Shown: positions 1 to 10,876, numbered from the stretch's first letter. The stretch is 64,000 bases of DNA from Deinococcus sp. AB2017081 (GCF_034440735.1 NZ_CP140098.1:1171501-1235500), one strand, 5' to 3'. The notes: generated from the sequence alone by a model not told the origin. Program-made: numbers and translations.

Positions 1-586
1 CGACGACATCGGTGTCGATGCTGGCGTTCTCCAGGGTGACCACGCCGTCGCCCAGGACGCTGGCGAGGATCGCGTTGTGCGTGCCGCCCACCGTGAGGAG
101 TTCGAAGGCGAAGGTGCCGTTCAGGGCCTGCGTGCGGCGGGCATCGAAGTTGCCGCCGTCCTCGGTGATCTCGGCGCCCAGGGCCCGCAGGGCCTTGACG
201 TGCTGATCGACCGGGCGCGGTCCCCACGCGCAGCCGCCGGGCATGGACACCGTGGCCTGCCCGGTTCGGGCCAGGATGGCGCCCAGGACGATGAACGACG
301 CCCGCATCTTGCTGACCAGCGCATAGGGCGCGTCGGTGTTCACGATCTCGGGGGTGTGCAGTTCCAGGCTGTTCTCGCCGACCCAGACGTGCCGGGTGCC
401 CAGATGGTGCATCAGATCCAGGATCGTGACCACGTCCGACAGGCGAGGAATGCCGTGCAGGGTGACCTTCTCACTGCTCAGGAGGCTGGCGACGATGACC
501 GGCAGGGCCGCATTCTTGCTGTGTTGTGCGGCGACCGTCCCCGCGAGCGGGCGGCCTCCCTTGATGTGCAGCGGGGTCAGTTGCAT
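1..586 (-). CDS. murA: UDP-N-acetylglucosamine 1-carboxyvinyltransferase (MurA), 3' end outside the window
   Basis: MurA transfers enolpyruvate from PEP to UDP-GlcNAc, the first committed cytoplasmic step of peptidoglycan synthesis. The first 195 codons are present on the minus strand and the gene runs off the left edge with no stop. The N-terminal SKNAALP motif (about residues 23-29) carries the conserved Lys-Asn pair, KMRASF lies at 93-98, and PGGCAWG at 116-122 holds the catalytic cysteine (Cys119, the fosfomycin target in the family). The next conserved block RPVDQHVKALRALGAEI follows. The ATG at 586 is preceded by AAAGGAC, a fair ribosome binding site. The PGGCAWG version has Trp where Ile is usual. 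The family assignment is firm; only completeness is limited. Confidence 0.95.
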   Translation of the reverse strand, partial: MQLTPLHIKGGRPLAGTVAAQHSKNAALPVIVASLLSSEKVTLHGIPRLSDVVTILDLMHHLGTRHVWVGENSLELHTPEIVNTDAPYALVSKMRASFIVLGAILARTGQATVSMPGGCAWGPRPVDQHVKALRALGAEITEDGGNFDARRTQALNGTFAFELLTVGGTHNAILASVLGDGVVTLENASIDTDVV

Positions 587-804
587 GAAGTGTCCTTTGG
601 CAGCGGCGGCGGGCCGCAGTGGGGGTGGGTGGAGCGGAGCACGCACCTGGGCGCAGGTGCATGTTACACATGATGCTCACTGTACGTCTAGGCGCTGCCC
701 GTATCCACCATTCGGGGTGCGTCCCGTCCGGGCATGAGGCAGACACTCCCCGGAGTGTGGTACTGCTGGTCACGGTGACTGACCCGACGACGATAAGGAC
801 GATG
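587..804. other. Divergent intergenic region with three inverted repeats
   Basis: This is the spacer between murA (leftward) and the small regulator at 880 (rightward). It holds three perfect inverted repeats: GCACCTG/CAGGTGC at 643-649 and 654-660, ACACTCC/GGAGTGT at 743-749 and 752-758, and GTCAC-G-GTGAC at 769-779. The first lies in the probable murA leader. The other two lie just upstream of the regulator's promoter and are reasonable operator candidates. I see no additional gene. Confidence 0.5.
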
Positions 805-833
805 TTGAGGGTACTCCGGTGACATGCTACGCT
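805..833 (+). promoter_or_regulatory. Promoter of the ribbon-helix-helix gene
   Basis: A -35 box TTGAGG (805-810) is separated by exactly 17 nt from a -10 box TACGCT (828-833). TACGCT recurs as the -10 box of other genes in this window (lptB, the subtilase). The start codon is 46 nt further on, so this gene has a normal leader with a binding site. Confidence 0.6.
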
Positions 834-879
834 GCCCGTGCGGCCCCTGACGACGGTGTGGGGTCTGATCAGGAGAGGC

Positions 880-1104
<225 letters not shown>

Positions 1105-1109
1105 GCCTG

Positions 1110-1161
1110 GACGACCGGCAGGGCATCCCACGGCAGGGTTCGGGATGCCCTGCCGGTCGTC
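1110..1161. terminator. Bidirectional terminator-like stem-loop, 20-bp perfect stem
   Basis: Positions 1110-1129 and 1142-1161 are perfectly complementary over 20 bp with a 12-nt loop. The element sits between the convergent ends of the regulator gene (1104) and the NlpC/P60 gene (1188). No U tract follows on either strand, so it is either an intrinsic terminator of the U-less type or a 3'-end stabiliser. Confidence 0.75.
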
Positions 1162-1187
1162 TGTCCGGCCCGTGACCTGTCGCGGTG

Positions 1188-2174
1188 CTACGGGGCCGGA
1201 CGCGTGGCGAGCGCCTCCGGCAGCACCCGGCGGGCACCGGCGTAGCGCGTGGCCCAGTAGGTGTCGCCCAGCAGCCGGTCGATGACCACCCGGCCGTGGA
1301 AGGTGTTGGCGTCGATGAAGGTGTCATCGCCCAGGTAGATCCCCACGTGTGACACCTGCCCCTGCCCCTGGGTGTCGAAGAACAGCAGATCGCCGGGCCG
1401 CCACTCGCCGCTGGCGACCGCCTCGCCGGCCAGGGCCTGGGCGGCGCTCGTGCGCGGCAGGTTCACCCCCAGCGGCGCAAAGACCTGCACGACCAGACCG
1501 CTGCAGTCGGTGCCGCTGCGGGTCGCGCCGCCGTAGACGTAGGGGGTGTCCAGCAGCGCCAGCGCCGCCGAGCGCCAGTCGGCGACCACCGCCGGGCCCG
1601 CCGGGACGGGCGGCGCCACGGACAGACCGGGGAGCTGGCTGGGCGGCGTCAGCACCGGGCGATCCGGCGCCGGCAGGGCCGGCAGGAACGGTGAGCCCAG
1701 CACCCCACCGGGCAGCGCCGGTGGCGGGGCCGGACGGGTGGTCACGCCACCGGCGCTGCCCGGCACGGGCGTGCCGCTGGCGATGGTGCCCGAGAGCTGG
1801 CCCGGTACCAGCAGGTGCTGTCCGGCCTTCAGGGCGGTGCCCGGTGGCAGCGCGTTCTCGTACAGCAGGGCGTCCACGCTGAGGCCGTAGCGGCGTGACA
1901 GGGCGTACAGCGTCTCGCCGGGCTGCACGACGTGCACGGTGACGCTGCGCACACGCAGCACCTGCCCGGCCCGCAGCGCCGGGGTGCTCAGGTTGTTCAG
2001 GGTCAGCAGGGTCTCCACGCTGATGCCAGCCCGCCGCGCGATGGCGTATGCCGTCTCGCCGGGCTGCACCGTGACCGTGGTGAGCGGATCCGGAAGGGGC
2101 GCCGCGGCGTGCGCGGTGGCCCCCAGGCACACGGCCAGCAGGGTACACAGCGGCGACAGGAAGGGTCTGGGCAT
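1188..2174 (-). CDS. LysM-LysM-NlpC/P60 cell-wall endopeptidase
   Basis: This secreted peptidoglycan hydrolase has 328 residues. A signal peptide is followed by two LysM domains, each starting near a VQPGET motif and ending in LRAGQVLRV or LKAGQHLLVP, which bind glycan. A Pro/Gly-rich linker leads to a C-terminal NlpC/P60 domain. That domain has DCSGLV with the catalytic Cys and SHVGIYLG with the catalytic His, so it should cut stem peptides (gamma-D-Glu-diamino acid bonds in the family). I chose the ATG at 2174, which puts the hydrophobic signal segment at the N-terminus. No strong ribosome binding site is visible. It may act in wall turnover or cell separation; the exact bond cut is not readable from sequence. 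Confidence 0.9.
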   Translation of the reverse strand: MPRPFLSPLCTLLAVCLGATAHAAAPLPDPLTTVTVQPGETAYAIARRAGISVETLLTLNNLSTPALRAGQVLRVRSVTVHVVQPGETLYALSRRYGLSVDALLYENALPPGTALKAGQHLLVPGQLSGTIASGTPVPGSAGGVTTRPAPPPALPGGVLGSPFLPALPAPDRPVLTPPSQLPGLSVAPPVPAGPAVVADWRSAALALLDTPYVYGGATRSGTDCSGLVVQVFAPLGVNLPRTSAAQALAGEAVASGEWRPGDLLFFDTQGQGQVSHVGIYLGDDTFIDANTFHGRVVIDRLLGDTYWATRYAGARRVLPEALATRPAP

Positions 2175-2389
2175 CCGGGGCACGGCAGAACTCTGAGGGG
2201 GCACTCTGGGCAGGGCAGGGGGACTGACCCCGGCACCGTAACACGGCCATGCGTGAACTGCAACGTCCAGCACGATGTCCGCGCAGTTCCGGATCGCCGT
2301 GGTCCGGCGGCGCAGAGGTGTCCGGTATGTCTGGCCCCTTCAGGGTCGGTCAAGGGGGTTCGGGGCGTGGACGGCACCGGAGCGGGCGT

Positions 2390-3703
2390 ATGGTGGGAGG
2401 TGTGCTAGCGCGTGCCGACGCGTGGCGTGTCCGGACGTTCAGCGCCCTGCGCCACCCCCACTACCGCCGTTACTGGTTCTCACAGCTGCTGTCGCTGGTG
2501 GGGTCGTGGATGCAGGCCACGGCGCAGCAGTATCTGGTGCTGGAGCTGTCGGGTGGCAGCTCGTCGGCCCTGGGCTGGGTGACGGTCGCGCAGTTCATGC
2601 CCAGCCTGCTGCTGTCACTGTTCGCGGGGGCCGTGATCGACCGGCTGCCCCGGCGGCGGGTGCTGCTGACCACCCAGGGCGTGCTCCTGCTGACCGCCGT
2701 GGCCCTGGCCGTGACCACCCACCTGGGCGTGGTCACGCTGCCGCTGGTCATGCTGATCGCCTTCGTGTCGGGCTGCGCCAACGCCTTCGACATGCCCGCC
2801 CGCCAGAGCATGGTCGTGGATTTCGTGCCGCGCAGCGACGTGAGCAATGCGGTGGCCCTGAACAGCCTGTCGTTCAACGTGAGCCGCACGCTGGGGCAGG
2901 CGCTGTTCGGGGTGGTCGCGGCGCTGGGCGTGTCCGTCCTGGCCGGAGGCAACGCAGACCAGCTCTCGCGGCTGGCGCTGCCCTTCTACCTGAATGTGGC
3001 GTCGTTCTTCGTGGTGATCTACACCCTGGCGACCCTGCCCTTCCCCCCGCGTGAGGCCGCGCCGCACGGCAGCATGCTCGACGACGTGCGCGAGGGCCTG
3101 CGCTACGTGCGCCGGACGCCCGCAGTGCGCAACGTGATGCTGCTGGTCGGCCTGTTGAGCCTGACCATCATCAATTTCAACGTGCTCATCCCGTATTACG
3201 CCCGCGTGGTGTTCGGCGCCCGCGAGGCCGCCTTCGGACTGCTCTCGGCGGCCTTCGGGGCGGGGGCCATGGCCGGCGCCCTGTGGCAGGCCAGCCGGCC
3301 CAACCCGCTGCGCAACCTGCGCCTGGGGGCCGTGATCCTGATCGTGGGCGCCGTGGCCCTGGCCGTGACCCCGGATGCCACGCTGGCGGTGCCCGTGCTG
3401 GCCGTGTGTGGATTCGGCATGCTGAGCCTGCTGGTCAGCGCCAACAGCAGCGTGCAGCTGACCATTCCCGATCACCTGCGCGGGCGGGTCATGAGCCTGT
3501 ATTCCTTCGTGCTGGTCGGCATGGGGCCGCCCGGCGCCCTGATCTCCAGCACCCTGATCAGCCGCGAGGGCCCGCTGGGGCCACGCTACGGCCTGATCGC
3601 GCTGGCAGCTCTGGGGGCCGCGGCCCTGCTGGTGCTGTGGCAGCGGCTGCCGCGCCAGCTGGCCGCCCCCCCGGCGGCAACGGCGGCCGTGTCCACGGAG
3701 TGA
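2390..3703 (+). CDS. MFS transporter (MFS_3 / EntS-like exporter)
   Basis: This is a 12-helix major facilitator permease of about 437 residues. It begins FSALRHPHYRRYWFSQLLSLVGSWMQ-type, a pattern typical of the MFS_3 (EntS-like) exporters. The conserved loop after helix 2 appears as GAVIDRLPRRRVLL, and the second half starts RRTPAVRNVM. The substrate cannot be read. The start is uncertain. An ATG at 2390 is given, but TATGGT at 2389-2394 followed 7 nt later by an in-frame GTG at 2402 would make a leaderless start four codons shorter, matching many genes here. It stands alone between the wall hydrolase and hemC. Confidence 0.85.
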   Translation: MVGGVLARADAWRVRTFSALRHPHYRRYWFSQLLSLVGSWMQATAQQYLVLELSGGSSSALGWVTVAQFMPSLLLSLFAGAVIDRLPRRRVLLTTQGVLLLTAVALAVTTHLGVVTLPLVMLIAFVSGCANAFDMPARQSMVVDFVPRSDVSNAVALNSLSFNVSRTLGQALFGVVAALGVSVLAGGNADQLSRLALPFYLNVASFFVVIYTLATLPFPPREAAPHGSMLDDVREGLRYVRRTPAVRNVMLLVGLLSLTIINFNVLIPYYARVVFGAREAAFGLLSAAFGAGAMAGALWQASRPNPLRNLRLGAVILIVGAVALAVTPDATLAVPVLAVCGFGMLSLLVSANSSVQLTIPDHLRGRVMSLYSFVLVGMGPPGALISSTLISREGPLGPRYGLIALAALGAAALLVLWQRLPRQLAAPPAATAAVSTE

Positions 3704-3781
3704 CTGCCTGCAGGTCTATGGAGACGGGCGTAAGGGTCGCGGCATCAGGAGCCAGGGAGCGCCCCGTATAATGCCTGGGTT

Positions 3782-4711
<930 letters not shown>

Positions 4712-4763
4712 AGCCGGACCACCACGCTGTGGCCGTTCCCGCTCTGTCCGGTAGGCTTCACCC

Positions 4764-5729
<966 letters not shown>

Positions 5730-5741
5730 GCCTGATCCGCG

Positions 5742-6464
5742 TTATTGCAGGTCGAGGCGGATCAGGAAGCGCCCGCACGACGGGCACTTGACCGGCGGGA
5801 GCTTGCCCTGCGCGGCCTTCTGCTGCACGCTGACCGGCAGCACGACGTTGCACCCGGAGCAGCGACCGCTCCGGATCTCCACGACGCCCAGGCCCTTTTT
5901 CGCCTTGCGGATCATGTCGTACTCGCGCACGGTGCGGGCATCGAGATCGGCGGCCAGGGCGGCGCGTTCCTGCCGGTCGGCCTCGCCCTGCTGGTGAAGT
6001 TCCTGCACGCGCTGCTCGTCGCGGGTCTCCAGTTCCGACAGGCCCGGGCGCAGGCCGCGCATCTGGGCACGCAGGGCGGCGGCCTTCTCGTTCAGCTCAC
6101 GCTGCCGCTCCCGCAGGGGCACCAGATCCTCCTCCATCTCGTCGGCACGCTCACCCAGCTGCTGGATGCGGCTGCCGTACTGCGACTGGGCACGGGCATC
6201 GAAGGCGTTCTTGTCCTGCTCCTCGCGGGCGCGGGCGATCTGCTCGCGGGTGCCCGCGAGATCCTGTTCCTGGCCGCGCACCTTGCGGTCCAGGTCTTCC
6301 AGGGTGATCTCGGTGTCCTCGAGGTCGTTGTTCAGGCGTTCCTGCTCGGCGCGGGCGGCCCGCAGGTCGTCGGGGATATTCAGTTCCTCATCGCGCAGGC
6401 GGTCGAGGTTCAGGTCGAGTTCCTGAACGCGTTGCAGGCGGTGAAGGGGGGCAGTGTCGCTCAT
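5742..6464 (-). CDS. Coiled-coil C4 zinc-ribbon protein (DUF164/CdsZ type)
   Basis: The protein has 240 residues. A long charged coiled coil (roughly residues 10-195, rich in E, R, Q and L) ends in a zinc ribbon with two CxxC pairs, CSGC and CPSC. This layout is the DUF164/CdsZ family, a widespread RNA- or nucleic-acid-associated bacterial protein whose role is not settled. Two adjacent ATG codons occur. The one at 6464 lies 7 nt after a TAGACT -10 box (6473-6478), so a leaderless start there is preferred over 6467. The gene converges on the asparaginase gene with only 12 nt between them. Confidence 0.85.
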   Translation of the reverse strand: MSDTAPLHRLQRVQELDLNLDRLRDEELNIPDDLRAARAEQERLNNDLEDTEITLEDLDRKVRGQEQDLAGTREQIARAREEQDKNAFDARAQSQYGSRIQQLGERADEMEEDLVPLRERQRELNEKAAALRAQMRGLRPGLSELETRDEQRVQELHQQGEADRQERAALAADLDARTVREYDMIRKAKKGLGVVEIRSGRCSGCNVVLPVSVQQKAAQGKLPPVKCPSCGRFLIRLDLQ

Positions 6465-6553
6465 CATGGCCAGTCTACCCCCGACCTGCCCTGCACCGGC
6501 CACGACGGGGCCCGGCGGCGCGGTCGGGGTTCAGCCGGCGAGCAGCCACGCAT

Positions 6554-7228
6554 TCACGGGCCGGCCACGACGCCGACACGCGGGCAGAACGCGGCCATGT
6601 CGCATGCCGCGCAGTCCGGCCGCCGGGCATGGCAGACCCGGCGCCCATGCAGGATGAGCGCGTGGTGCAGGAACACCCAGCGGTCACGCGGAAACAGCTT
6701 CTGGAGGTCGGTCTCGACGTGATCCGGATTCGTGTGGGTGCTCAGGCCCAGCCGCCGGGCCAGCCGACCCACGTGCGTGTCGACCGCGATCGCCGGGTAG
6801 TCGTAGGCGTTGCTGAGCACCACGTTGGCGGTCTTGCGCCCGGCTCCCGGCAGGGCCACCACGGCATCGAAGTCGTTCGGCACCTCGCCGCCATGCCGCT
6901 CGACCAGCAGGCGGGCCAGGGCGGCCAGGTTGCGGGCCTTGCCCCGGTACAGGCCGATGGAACGGATCAGCGGCTCGATGTCCTCCGGCGTGGCGGCGCT
7001 CATGGCGTGGGCGTCCGGGTAGCGGGCGAACAGGGCGGGGGTGGCGGCGTTCACGCTGACATCGGTGGCCTGGGCACTGAGCACCGTGGCGACGAGCAGC
7101 TCGAAGGGCGTCGTGAAGGCCAGTTCCGTGCGGGCGTCCGGGTAGGTGGCCTGGAGCACCGACAGCACCTGGGGAGCGCGGGTGCGGGCACCGGCAGGCA
7201 GACGGGAAGCGCGACGTGGCGAAGACAC
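6554..7228 (-). CDS. nth: Endonuclease III (Nth), DNA glycosylase/AP lyase
   Basis: Nth removes oxidised pyrimidines and nicks abasic sites in base excision repair. The 224-residue product has the helix-hairpin-helix LPGAGRKTAN with the catalytic Lys132, the catalytic Asp150 in VDTHVGR, and a complete [4Fe-4S] ligand set Cys199, Cys206, Cys209 and Cys215 (spacing C-x6-C-x2-C-x5-C). The open frame extends 51 codons further upstream, but a GTG at 7228 lies 6 nt after a TACCCT -10 box and gives the usual family length. I therefore take the leaderless GTG start. Confidence 0.95.
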   Translation of the reverse strand: MSSPRRASRLPAGARTRAPQVLSVLQATYPDARTELAFTTPFELLVATVLSAQATDVSVNAATPALFARYPDAHAMSAATPEDIEPLIRSIGLYRGKARNLAALARLLVERHGGEVPNDFDAVVALPGAGRKTANVVLSNAYDYPAIAVDTHVGRLARRLGLSTHTNPDHVETDLQKLFPRDRWVFLHHALILHGRRVCHARRPDCAACDMAAFCPRVGVVAGP

Positions 7229-7431
7229 GGCTTGAGGGTAACGCGGTGGGCACCCGTCATCGCCCGGTTCCACGCACGGGCCGATGTGATCCGGGTTGCT
7301 GCAGGCATGGCCCCGTGTGGCCGGCCTGGCCCTGACGACCACTGCACCGACTGTTAGGTTCTTCACGTTTTGACTAGACAATTACGGCACCGTGAATGCT
7401 GAAAATATAAAGGCAGTGTTAAGCTTTCCTC

Positions 7432-7815
7432 ATGGTTGAGGGATTCAAGAAGTTTCTCCTGCGCGGCAATCTCATTGATCTTGCCGTCGGTGTGCTCATC
7501 GGTGCCGCGTTCGGGAAGGTCGTGGATTCCTTCACGAGCGGTCTGATCCTGCCGATCATTGGGATTTTCGGCGGTGTGCCCGACTTCTCGGCGCTGAGCT
7601 TTACCGTCAACGGCAGCATCTTCAAGTATGGGGCCTTCCTGACGAACCTCCTCAGCTTCGTCCTCACGGCGGCCGTCATCTACTTCTTCGTCATCACGCC
7701 CTTCAATCGCCTGATGGAACGCTTCAAGCGCGAGGAAAAGCCCGCCGTCGCGGAGCCCAGCAACGAGGAAAAGCTGCTGGCCGAGATCCGCGACGCCCTG
7801 CGCGCCCGCCCCTGA
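7432..7815 (+). CDS. mscL: Large-conductance mechanosensitive channel MscL
   Basis: MscL is a homopentameric membrane channel that opens under hypo-osmotic stress. The 127 residues include the N-terminal amphipathic helix MVEGFKKFLLRGN, the first transmembrane helix DLAVGVLIGAAFGKVV, the second helix FLTNLLSFVLTAAVIYFFVI, and the C-terminal bundle EEKLLAEIRDAL. The upstream 80 nt are clearly AT-richer than the surroundings. TAAGCT at 7420-7425 lies 6 nt before the ATG, consistent with leaderless transcription. Confidence 0.97.
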   Translation: MVEGFKKFLLRGNLIDLAVGVLIGAAFGKVVDSFTSGLILPIIGIFGGVPDFSALSFTVNGSIFKYGAFLTNLLSFVLTAAVIYFFVITPFNRLMERFKREEKPAVAEPSNEEKLLAEIRDALRARP

Positions 7816-7834
7816 TCCTGCCCCCCGAGCATGT

Positions 7835-7854
7835 GGCCCCCAGCAATGGGGGCC
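7835..7854 (+). terminator. Stem-loop after mscL with GCAA tetraloop
   Basis: GGCCCCCA (7835-7842), loop GCAA (a stable GNRA tetraloop), TGGGGGCC (7847-7854) make a perfect 8-bp hairpin 20 nt after the mscL stop. No U tract follows. Confidence 0.7.
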
Positions 7855-7947
7855 GCGTGCGTTATGGGCTCGGCGGGCAGGAGTGCTGGCCTGCCGTCCT
7901 GCACAGCCCCCTCACGCTGCGCCGCGCCGCCGCGTAGCGTGGTGGGC

Positions 7948-9198
7948 ATGAGTACCGACCCCACTCCACCCGATGCCTGGGCCTACGAGACGGCCGCCGT
8001 CCAGACCGCCATCCCGCGCGGGCTGGGCGAGACCATCGGCTTTCCCATCCACGCGGCGGCCGCGTTCCAGTTCGACACGCTGGAGGAAGCGCAGCAGGAG
8101 TTTCAGGTCAACGACGGCCTGAGCTACGCCCGACTGCAGAACCCCACAGTCAGGGCGCTGGAGACACGCATCAGCGCCCTGGAGGGTGGCGCGGCGACCG
8201 TGGCGGTCAGCACCGGGCAGGCGGCCACCCTGACCAGCATCCTGAGCGTGTGCCGCGCCGGGGATCACGTGGTCTCGGCGTCCAGCCTGTTCGGCGGCAC
8301 GACGGGCATGCTGAACAACATCCTGCCCCTGATGGGCATCACGGCCACGCTGGTGCCCGGCACGCCCGAGGCCATCGCGGGGGCCATGCAGGACAACACC
8401 CGGCTGGTGTGGGCCGAGATGATCAGCAACCCGGCCGGCGACGTGCCGGACATCGCCGCGCTGGCCGGGATCGCGCACTCGCACGGAGCGCTGCTGGCCA
8501 TCGACAACACCTGCGGCGGGGTGGGCTACCTGTGCCGCCCACTGGAGCACGGCGCGGACATCGTGTCGCAGTCGCTGACCAAGTGGGCCGGCGGGCACGG
8601 CACGGTGCTGGGCGGCAGCGTCACGGTCGGCACGCGGCATGATCTGGGCGGCAACCCCATCTATACGGATGGCGGCGAGCAGAGCGTTCTGAAGGTGCGT
8701 GGCGATCACGCCCTGGCATGGCGGCAGCGCTGGCTGGGGGCCCACCAGATCGGCATGACCCTGGCCCCGCATTCGGCGTTCCTGATCGCGCATGGCCTGG
8801 AGACGCTGGGCCTGCGCCTGCGCCGCGAGAGCGAGACCGCCCTGGCCCTGGCGCAGTGGCTGCGAGCCCACGAGAAGGTCGGCCGGGTCAGCTACCCCGG
8901 TCTGCCCGACCACCCCAGCCACGCCAACGCCATGCGGCAGCTGCCGCGCGGCCAGGGGGCCGTCATGGCCTTCGAGGTGCCGGATCCCGCCGCCTTCCTG
9001 TCGCGCGTGCGGGTGCTGCGGATCGCCCCGAACCTGGGCGATGTCCGCACGCTCGTGGTGCATCCGTGGACGACCACCCACGGTCGCGTGCCCGAGGCCG
9101 CCCGCTACGCGGCCGGCGTGACGCCCACGACCATCCGCATGAGTGTGGGCGTGGAGGATCTGGAGGATCTGAAGGCGGACATCGAGCAGGCGCTGTAA
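7948..9198 (+). CDS. metY: PLP-dependent sulfhydrylase (MetY/O-acetylhomoserine aminocarboxypropyltransferase-like)
   Basis: This 416-residue protein is a Cys/Met-metabolism PLP enzyme. The SQSLTKWAGGHG motif holds the lysine that binds PLP; EGG, LFGGTTGML and IDNTCGGVGY are family blocks, and the order fits O-acetylhomoserine sulfhydrylases (homocysteine from O-acetylhomoserine and sulfide). Related enzymes such as cystathionine gamma-synthase/lyase share the fold, so the exact substrate is inferred. The ATG at 7948 lies 7 nt after TAGCGT (7935-7940) and has no ribosome binding site, so it is probably leaderless. Confidence 0.85.
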   Translation: MSTDPTPPDAWAYETAAVQTAIPRGLGETIGFPIHAAAAFQFDTLEEAQQEFQVNDGLSYARLQNPTVRALETRISALEGGAATVAVSTGQAATLTSILSVCRAGDHVVSASSLFGGTTGMLNNILPLMGITATLVPGTPEAIAGAMQDNTRLVWAEMISNPAGDVPDIAALAGIAHSHGALLAIDNTCGGVGYLCRPLEHGADIVSQSLTKWAGGHGTVLGGSVTVGTRHDLGGNPIYTDGGEQSVLKVRGDHALAWRQRWLGAHQIGMTLAPHSAFLIAHGLETLGLRLRRESETALALAQWLRAHEKVGRVSYPGLPDHPSHANAMRQLPRGQGAVMAFEVPDPAAFLSRVRVLRIAPNLGDVRTLVVHPWTTTHGRVPEAARYAAGVTPTTIRMSVGVEDLEDLKADIEQAL

Positions 9199-9202
9199 TC
9201 GA

Positions 9203-9219
9203 CTCCGGCCTGCCCGGAG
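9203..9219. terminator. Short stem-loop between convergent genes
   Basis: CTCCGG (9203-9208) pairs with CCGGAG (9214-9219) around a 5-nt loop, between the metY-like stop (9198) and the diguanylate cyclase stop (9227). It is short, so this is a weak call. Confidence 0.4.
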
Positions 9220-9226
9220 CCCCGAA

Positions 9227-10747
9227 TCAGTCCGACCGGGTCGGGGGGCGCTCCGGGGCCCGCTGCGCCCTGCGGTCGCGTTTCACGCGGTACATGGCGT
9301 GATCCGCGCCGGACAGCAGGGCGCTGGTGGTCACGTCGTCCATCACGCGGCTGTGCATCAGGCCGAGCGAAGCGGCGGTCGTGAGTGTCTGCCCGTCCGG
9401 CAGGGTGAGGGGCCGCGCGATCAGTGCCGCGATCAGCCCGGCGAGCGCCTCGCCCCGCTCCGGGGTGCCCAGGAACACCAGCGCGAACTCGTCGCCGCTG
9501 AGGCGGGCGGGCAGCAGATCGTGTTCCTGCGCCAGTCCGGTCAGGCGCTGCCCGACCACGCGCAGCACCTCGTCTCCGGCGGCGTGCCCGTAGCCGTCAT
9601 TCACGGCCTTGAAGCCGTCCAGGTCGAGGAACAGCACGCCCACGTCGGTTCTGGCGGGACGCTCGGCCAGCCAGCCGTCCAGGCGATCCAGGCAGGCGCG
9701 TCGGTTGGGCAGGCCGGTCAGGTCGTCGGTGTGCAGCTGCCGCCACAGATCCCGCCGGCTGTCCTGGAGGGCCTGCGCGGTGCTGCGCAGCCGGGCGGTC
9801 AGGCGGCGCTGCCGGACCCCCAGCAGTTCCTGCCGGATCAGCAGCAGCGCCGTGAGCACCATGATCCCGATGAAGACGCCGTTCTCCACCGACTCCCCGT
9901 GCGAGACCAGCGCCCACGTCAGGGCGGCGACGGCCAGGGCCGCGTACGGCCCCAGGTGCACCACGGTCGTGACCCACGCGGGCCGGATCCAGTCCGGCCG
10001 GTTCGTGGCGGTCAGGGCGCGCAGGGCCGACAGGCCGAACGCGCCCATGGCCGCCGTCCACAGCACCGTGACGGGATGCGCCGCCGAGTACGCCTCGCGG
10101 GAGCTGAGCGCCACGTACGCCACGTCCCCCGCCACGATCATCCCGATGCCCGCCACCAGCGGCACGGCCAGCAGCGGCAGGCGGCGGCGCGAGAACAGCA
10201 GCGCCAGCAGCGTACTGAGCACCCACGCGTCCAGCGCCGGGTACAGCACGCCGGTCCACCACGCCAGCTGCTGCGGCCCCGGCACCTGGCGGGCCAGCAG
10301 CACGTACAGCGGCAGGACGATGGTCAGCGTGGTCGCCAGGATGTTCAGCTGCGGAATCAGCGGCAGCGCCCGCCCGCCGCCCAGCGGCCGCAGCGCCCAC
10401 CACAGCAGCGGGTAGAACAGCAGGTACAGCACGTCGGCCGCGGTGGGCACCCCCGTCATGACGGCCAGGGTGGGGGTGCCGAACACGAACACCACCTCGG
10501 CCGCCACGTACGTGCCGGTGGCGACCAGCAGGCGGCGGAACACCGGCTGCAGCGGCCCGGGCACCCGCACGGCCGCCAGGCCCAGCGTGCCCAGTGTCAG
10601 TATCCGCACCAGCAGCCCCGTCCAGATCGCTCCGTCCGGGCGGCCGGTCAGCAGCAGACCCAGCGTCGCCGCGCAGACCGTGACGACCAGCGCCACGCCG
10701 CGCCCCCACCAGCGGGCGGGCAGGAGGGACGGCGCGGGAACGCCCAT
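9227..10747 (-). CDS. Membrane-bound diguanylate cyclase (GGDEF protein)
   Basis: This 506-residue protein has a long hydrophobic N-terminal half with about nine predicted membrane segments (up to about residue 310) followed by one GGDEF domain that should make cyclic di-GMP from two GTP. The signature reads RLSGDEF, so the first Gly is Ser; SGDEF occurs in active cyclases. The position of the RxxD product-inhibition site reads QEHD, so the Arg is missing and feedback inhibition is probably absent. No PilZ or EAL partner is nearby. I chose the ATG at 10747 over a longer frame because the longer extension is not hydrophobic. What the membrane part senses is unknown. Confidence 0.88.
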   Translation of the reverse strand: MGVPAPSLLPARWWGRGVALVVTVCAATLGLLLTGRPDGAIWTGLLVRILTLGTLGLAAVRVPGPLQPVFRRLLVATGTYVAAEVVFVFGTPTLAVMTGVPTAADVLYLLFYPLLWWALRPLGGGRALPLIPQLNILATTLTIVLPLYVLLARQVPGPQQLAWWTGVLYPALDAWVLSTLLALLFSRRRLPLLAVPLVAGIGMIVAGDVAYVALSSREAYSAAHPVTVLWTAAMGAFGLSALRALTATNRPDWIRPAWVTTVVHLGPYAALAVAALTWALVSHGESVENGVFIGIMVLTALLLIRQELLGVRQRRLTARLRSTAQALQDSRRDLWRQLHTDDLTGLPNRRACLDRLDGWLAERPARTDVGVLFLDLDGFKAVNDGYGHAAGDEVLRVVGQRLTGLAQEHDLLPARLSGDEFALVFLGTPERGEALAGLIAALIARPLTLPDGQTLTTAASLGLMHSRVMDDVTTSALLSGADHAMYRVKRDRRAQRAPERPPTRSD

Positions 10748-10838
10748 ACGGTTCAGTGTCCTCGCCGTGCGGTGACATGAATCCCACAAGCCTCCCCCCG
10801 GCCCGCTTCATGAAGCGGCCACCGCAGGGCGAGGGCAC

Positions 10839-10857
10839 GGCCGGACGGCAACCGGCC
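10839..10857 (-). terminator. Stem-loop downstream of the TM2 gene
   Basis: GGCCGG (10839-10844) pairs with CCGGCC (10852-10857) around 7 nt, just past the TM2 gene stop. A second small palindrome, GCTTCATGAAGC, lies about 20 nt further on. There is no U tract. Confidence 0.4.
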
Positions 10858-10876
10858 ACACGCGGTGGGACGCCGC

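Noticed and set aside
7370..7411. TTGACT with TATAAA upstream of mscL as a conventional promoter
   Set aside because: The two boxes are 30 nt apart, too far; TAAGCT 6 nt before the start is a better fit.
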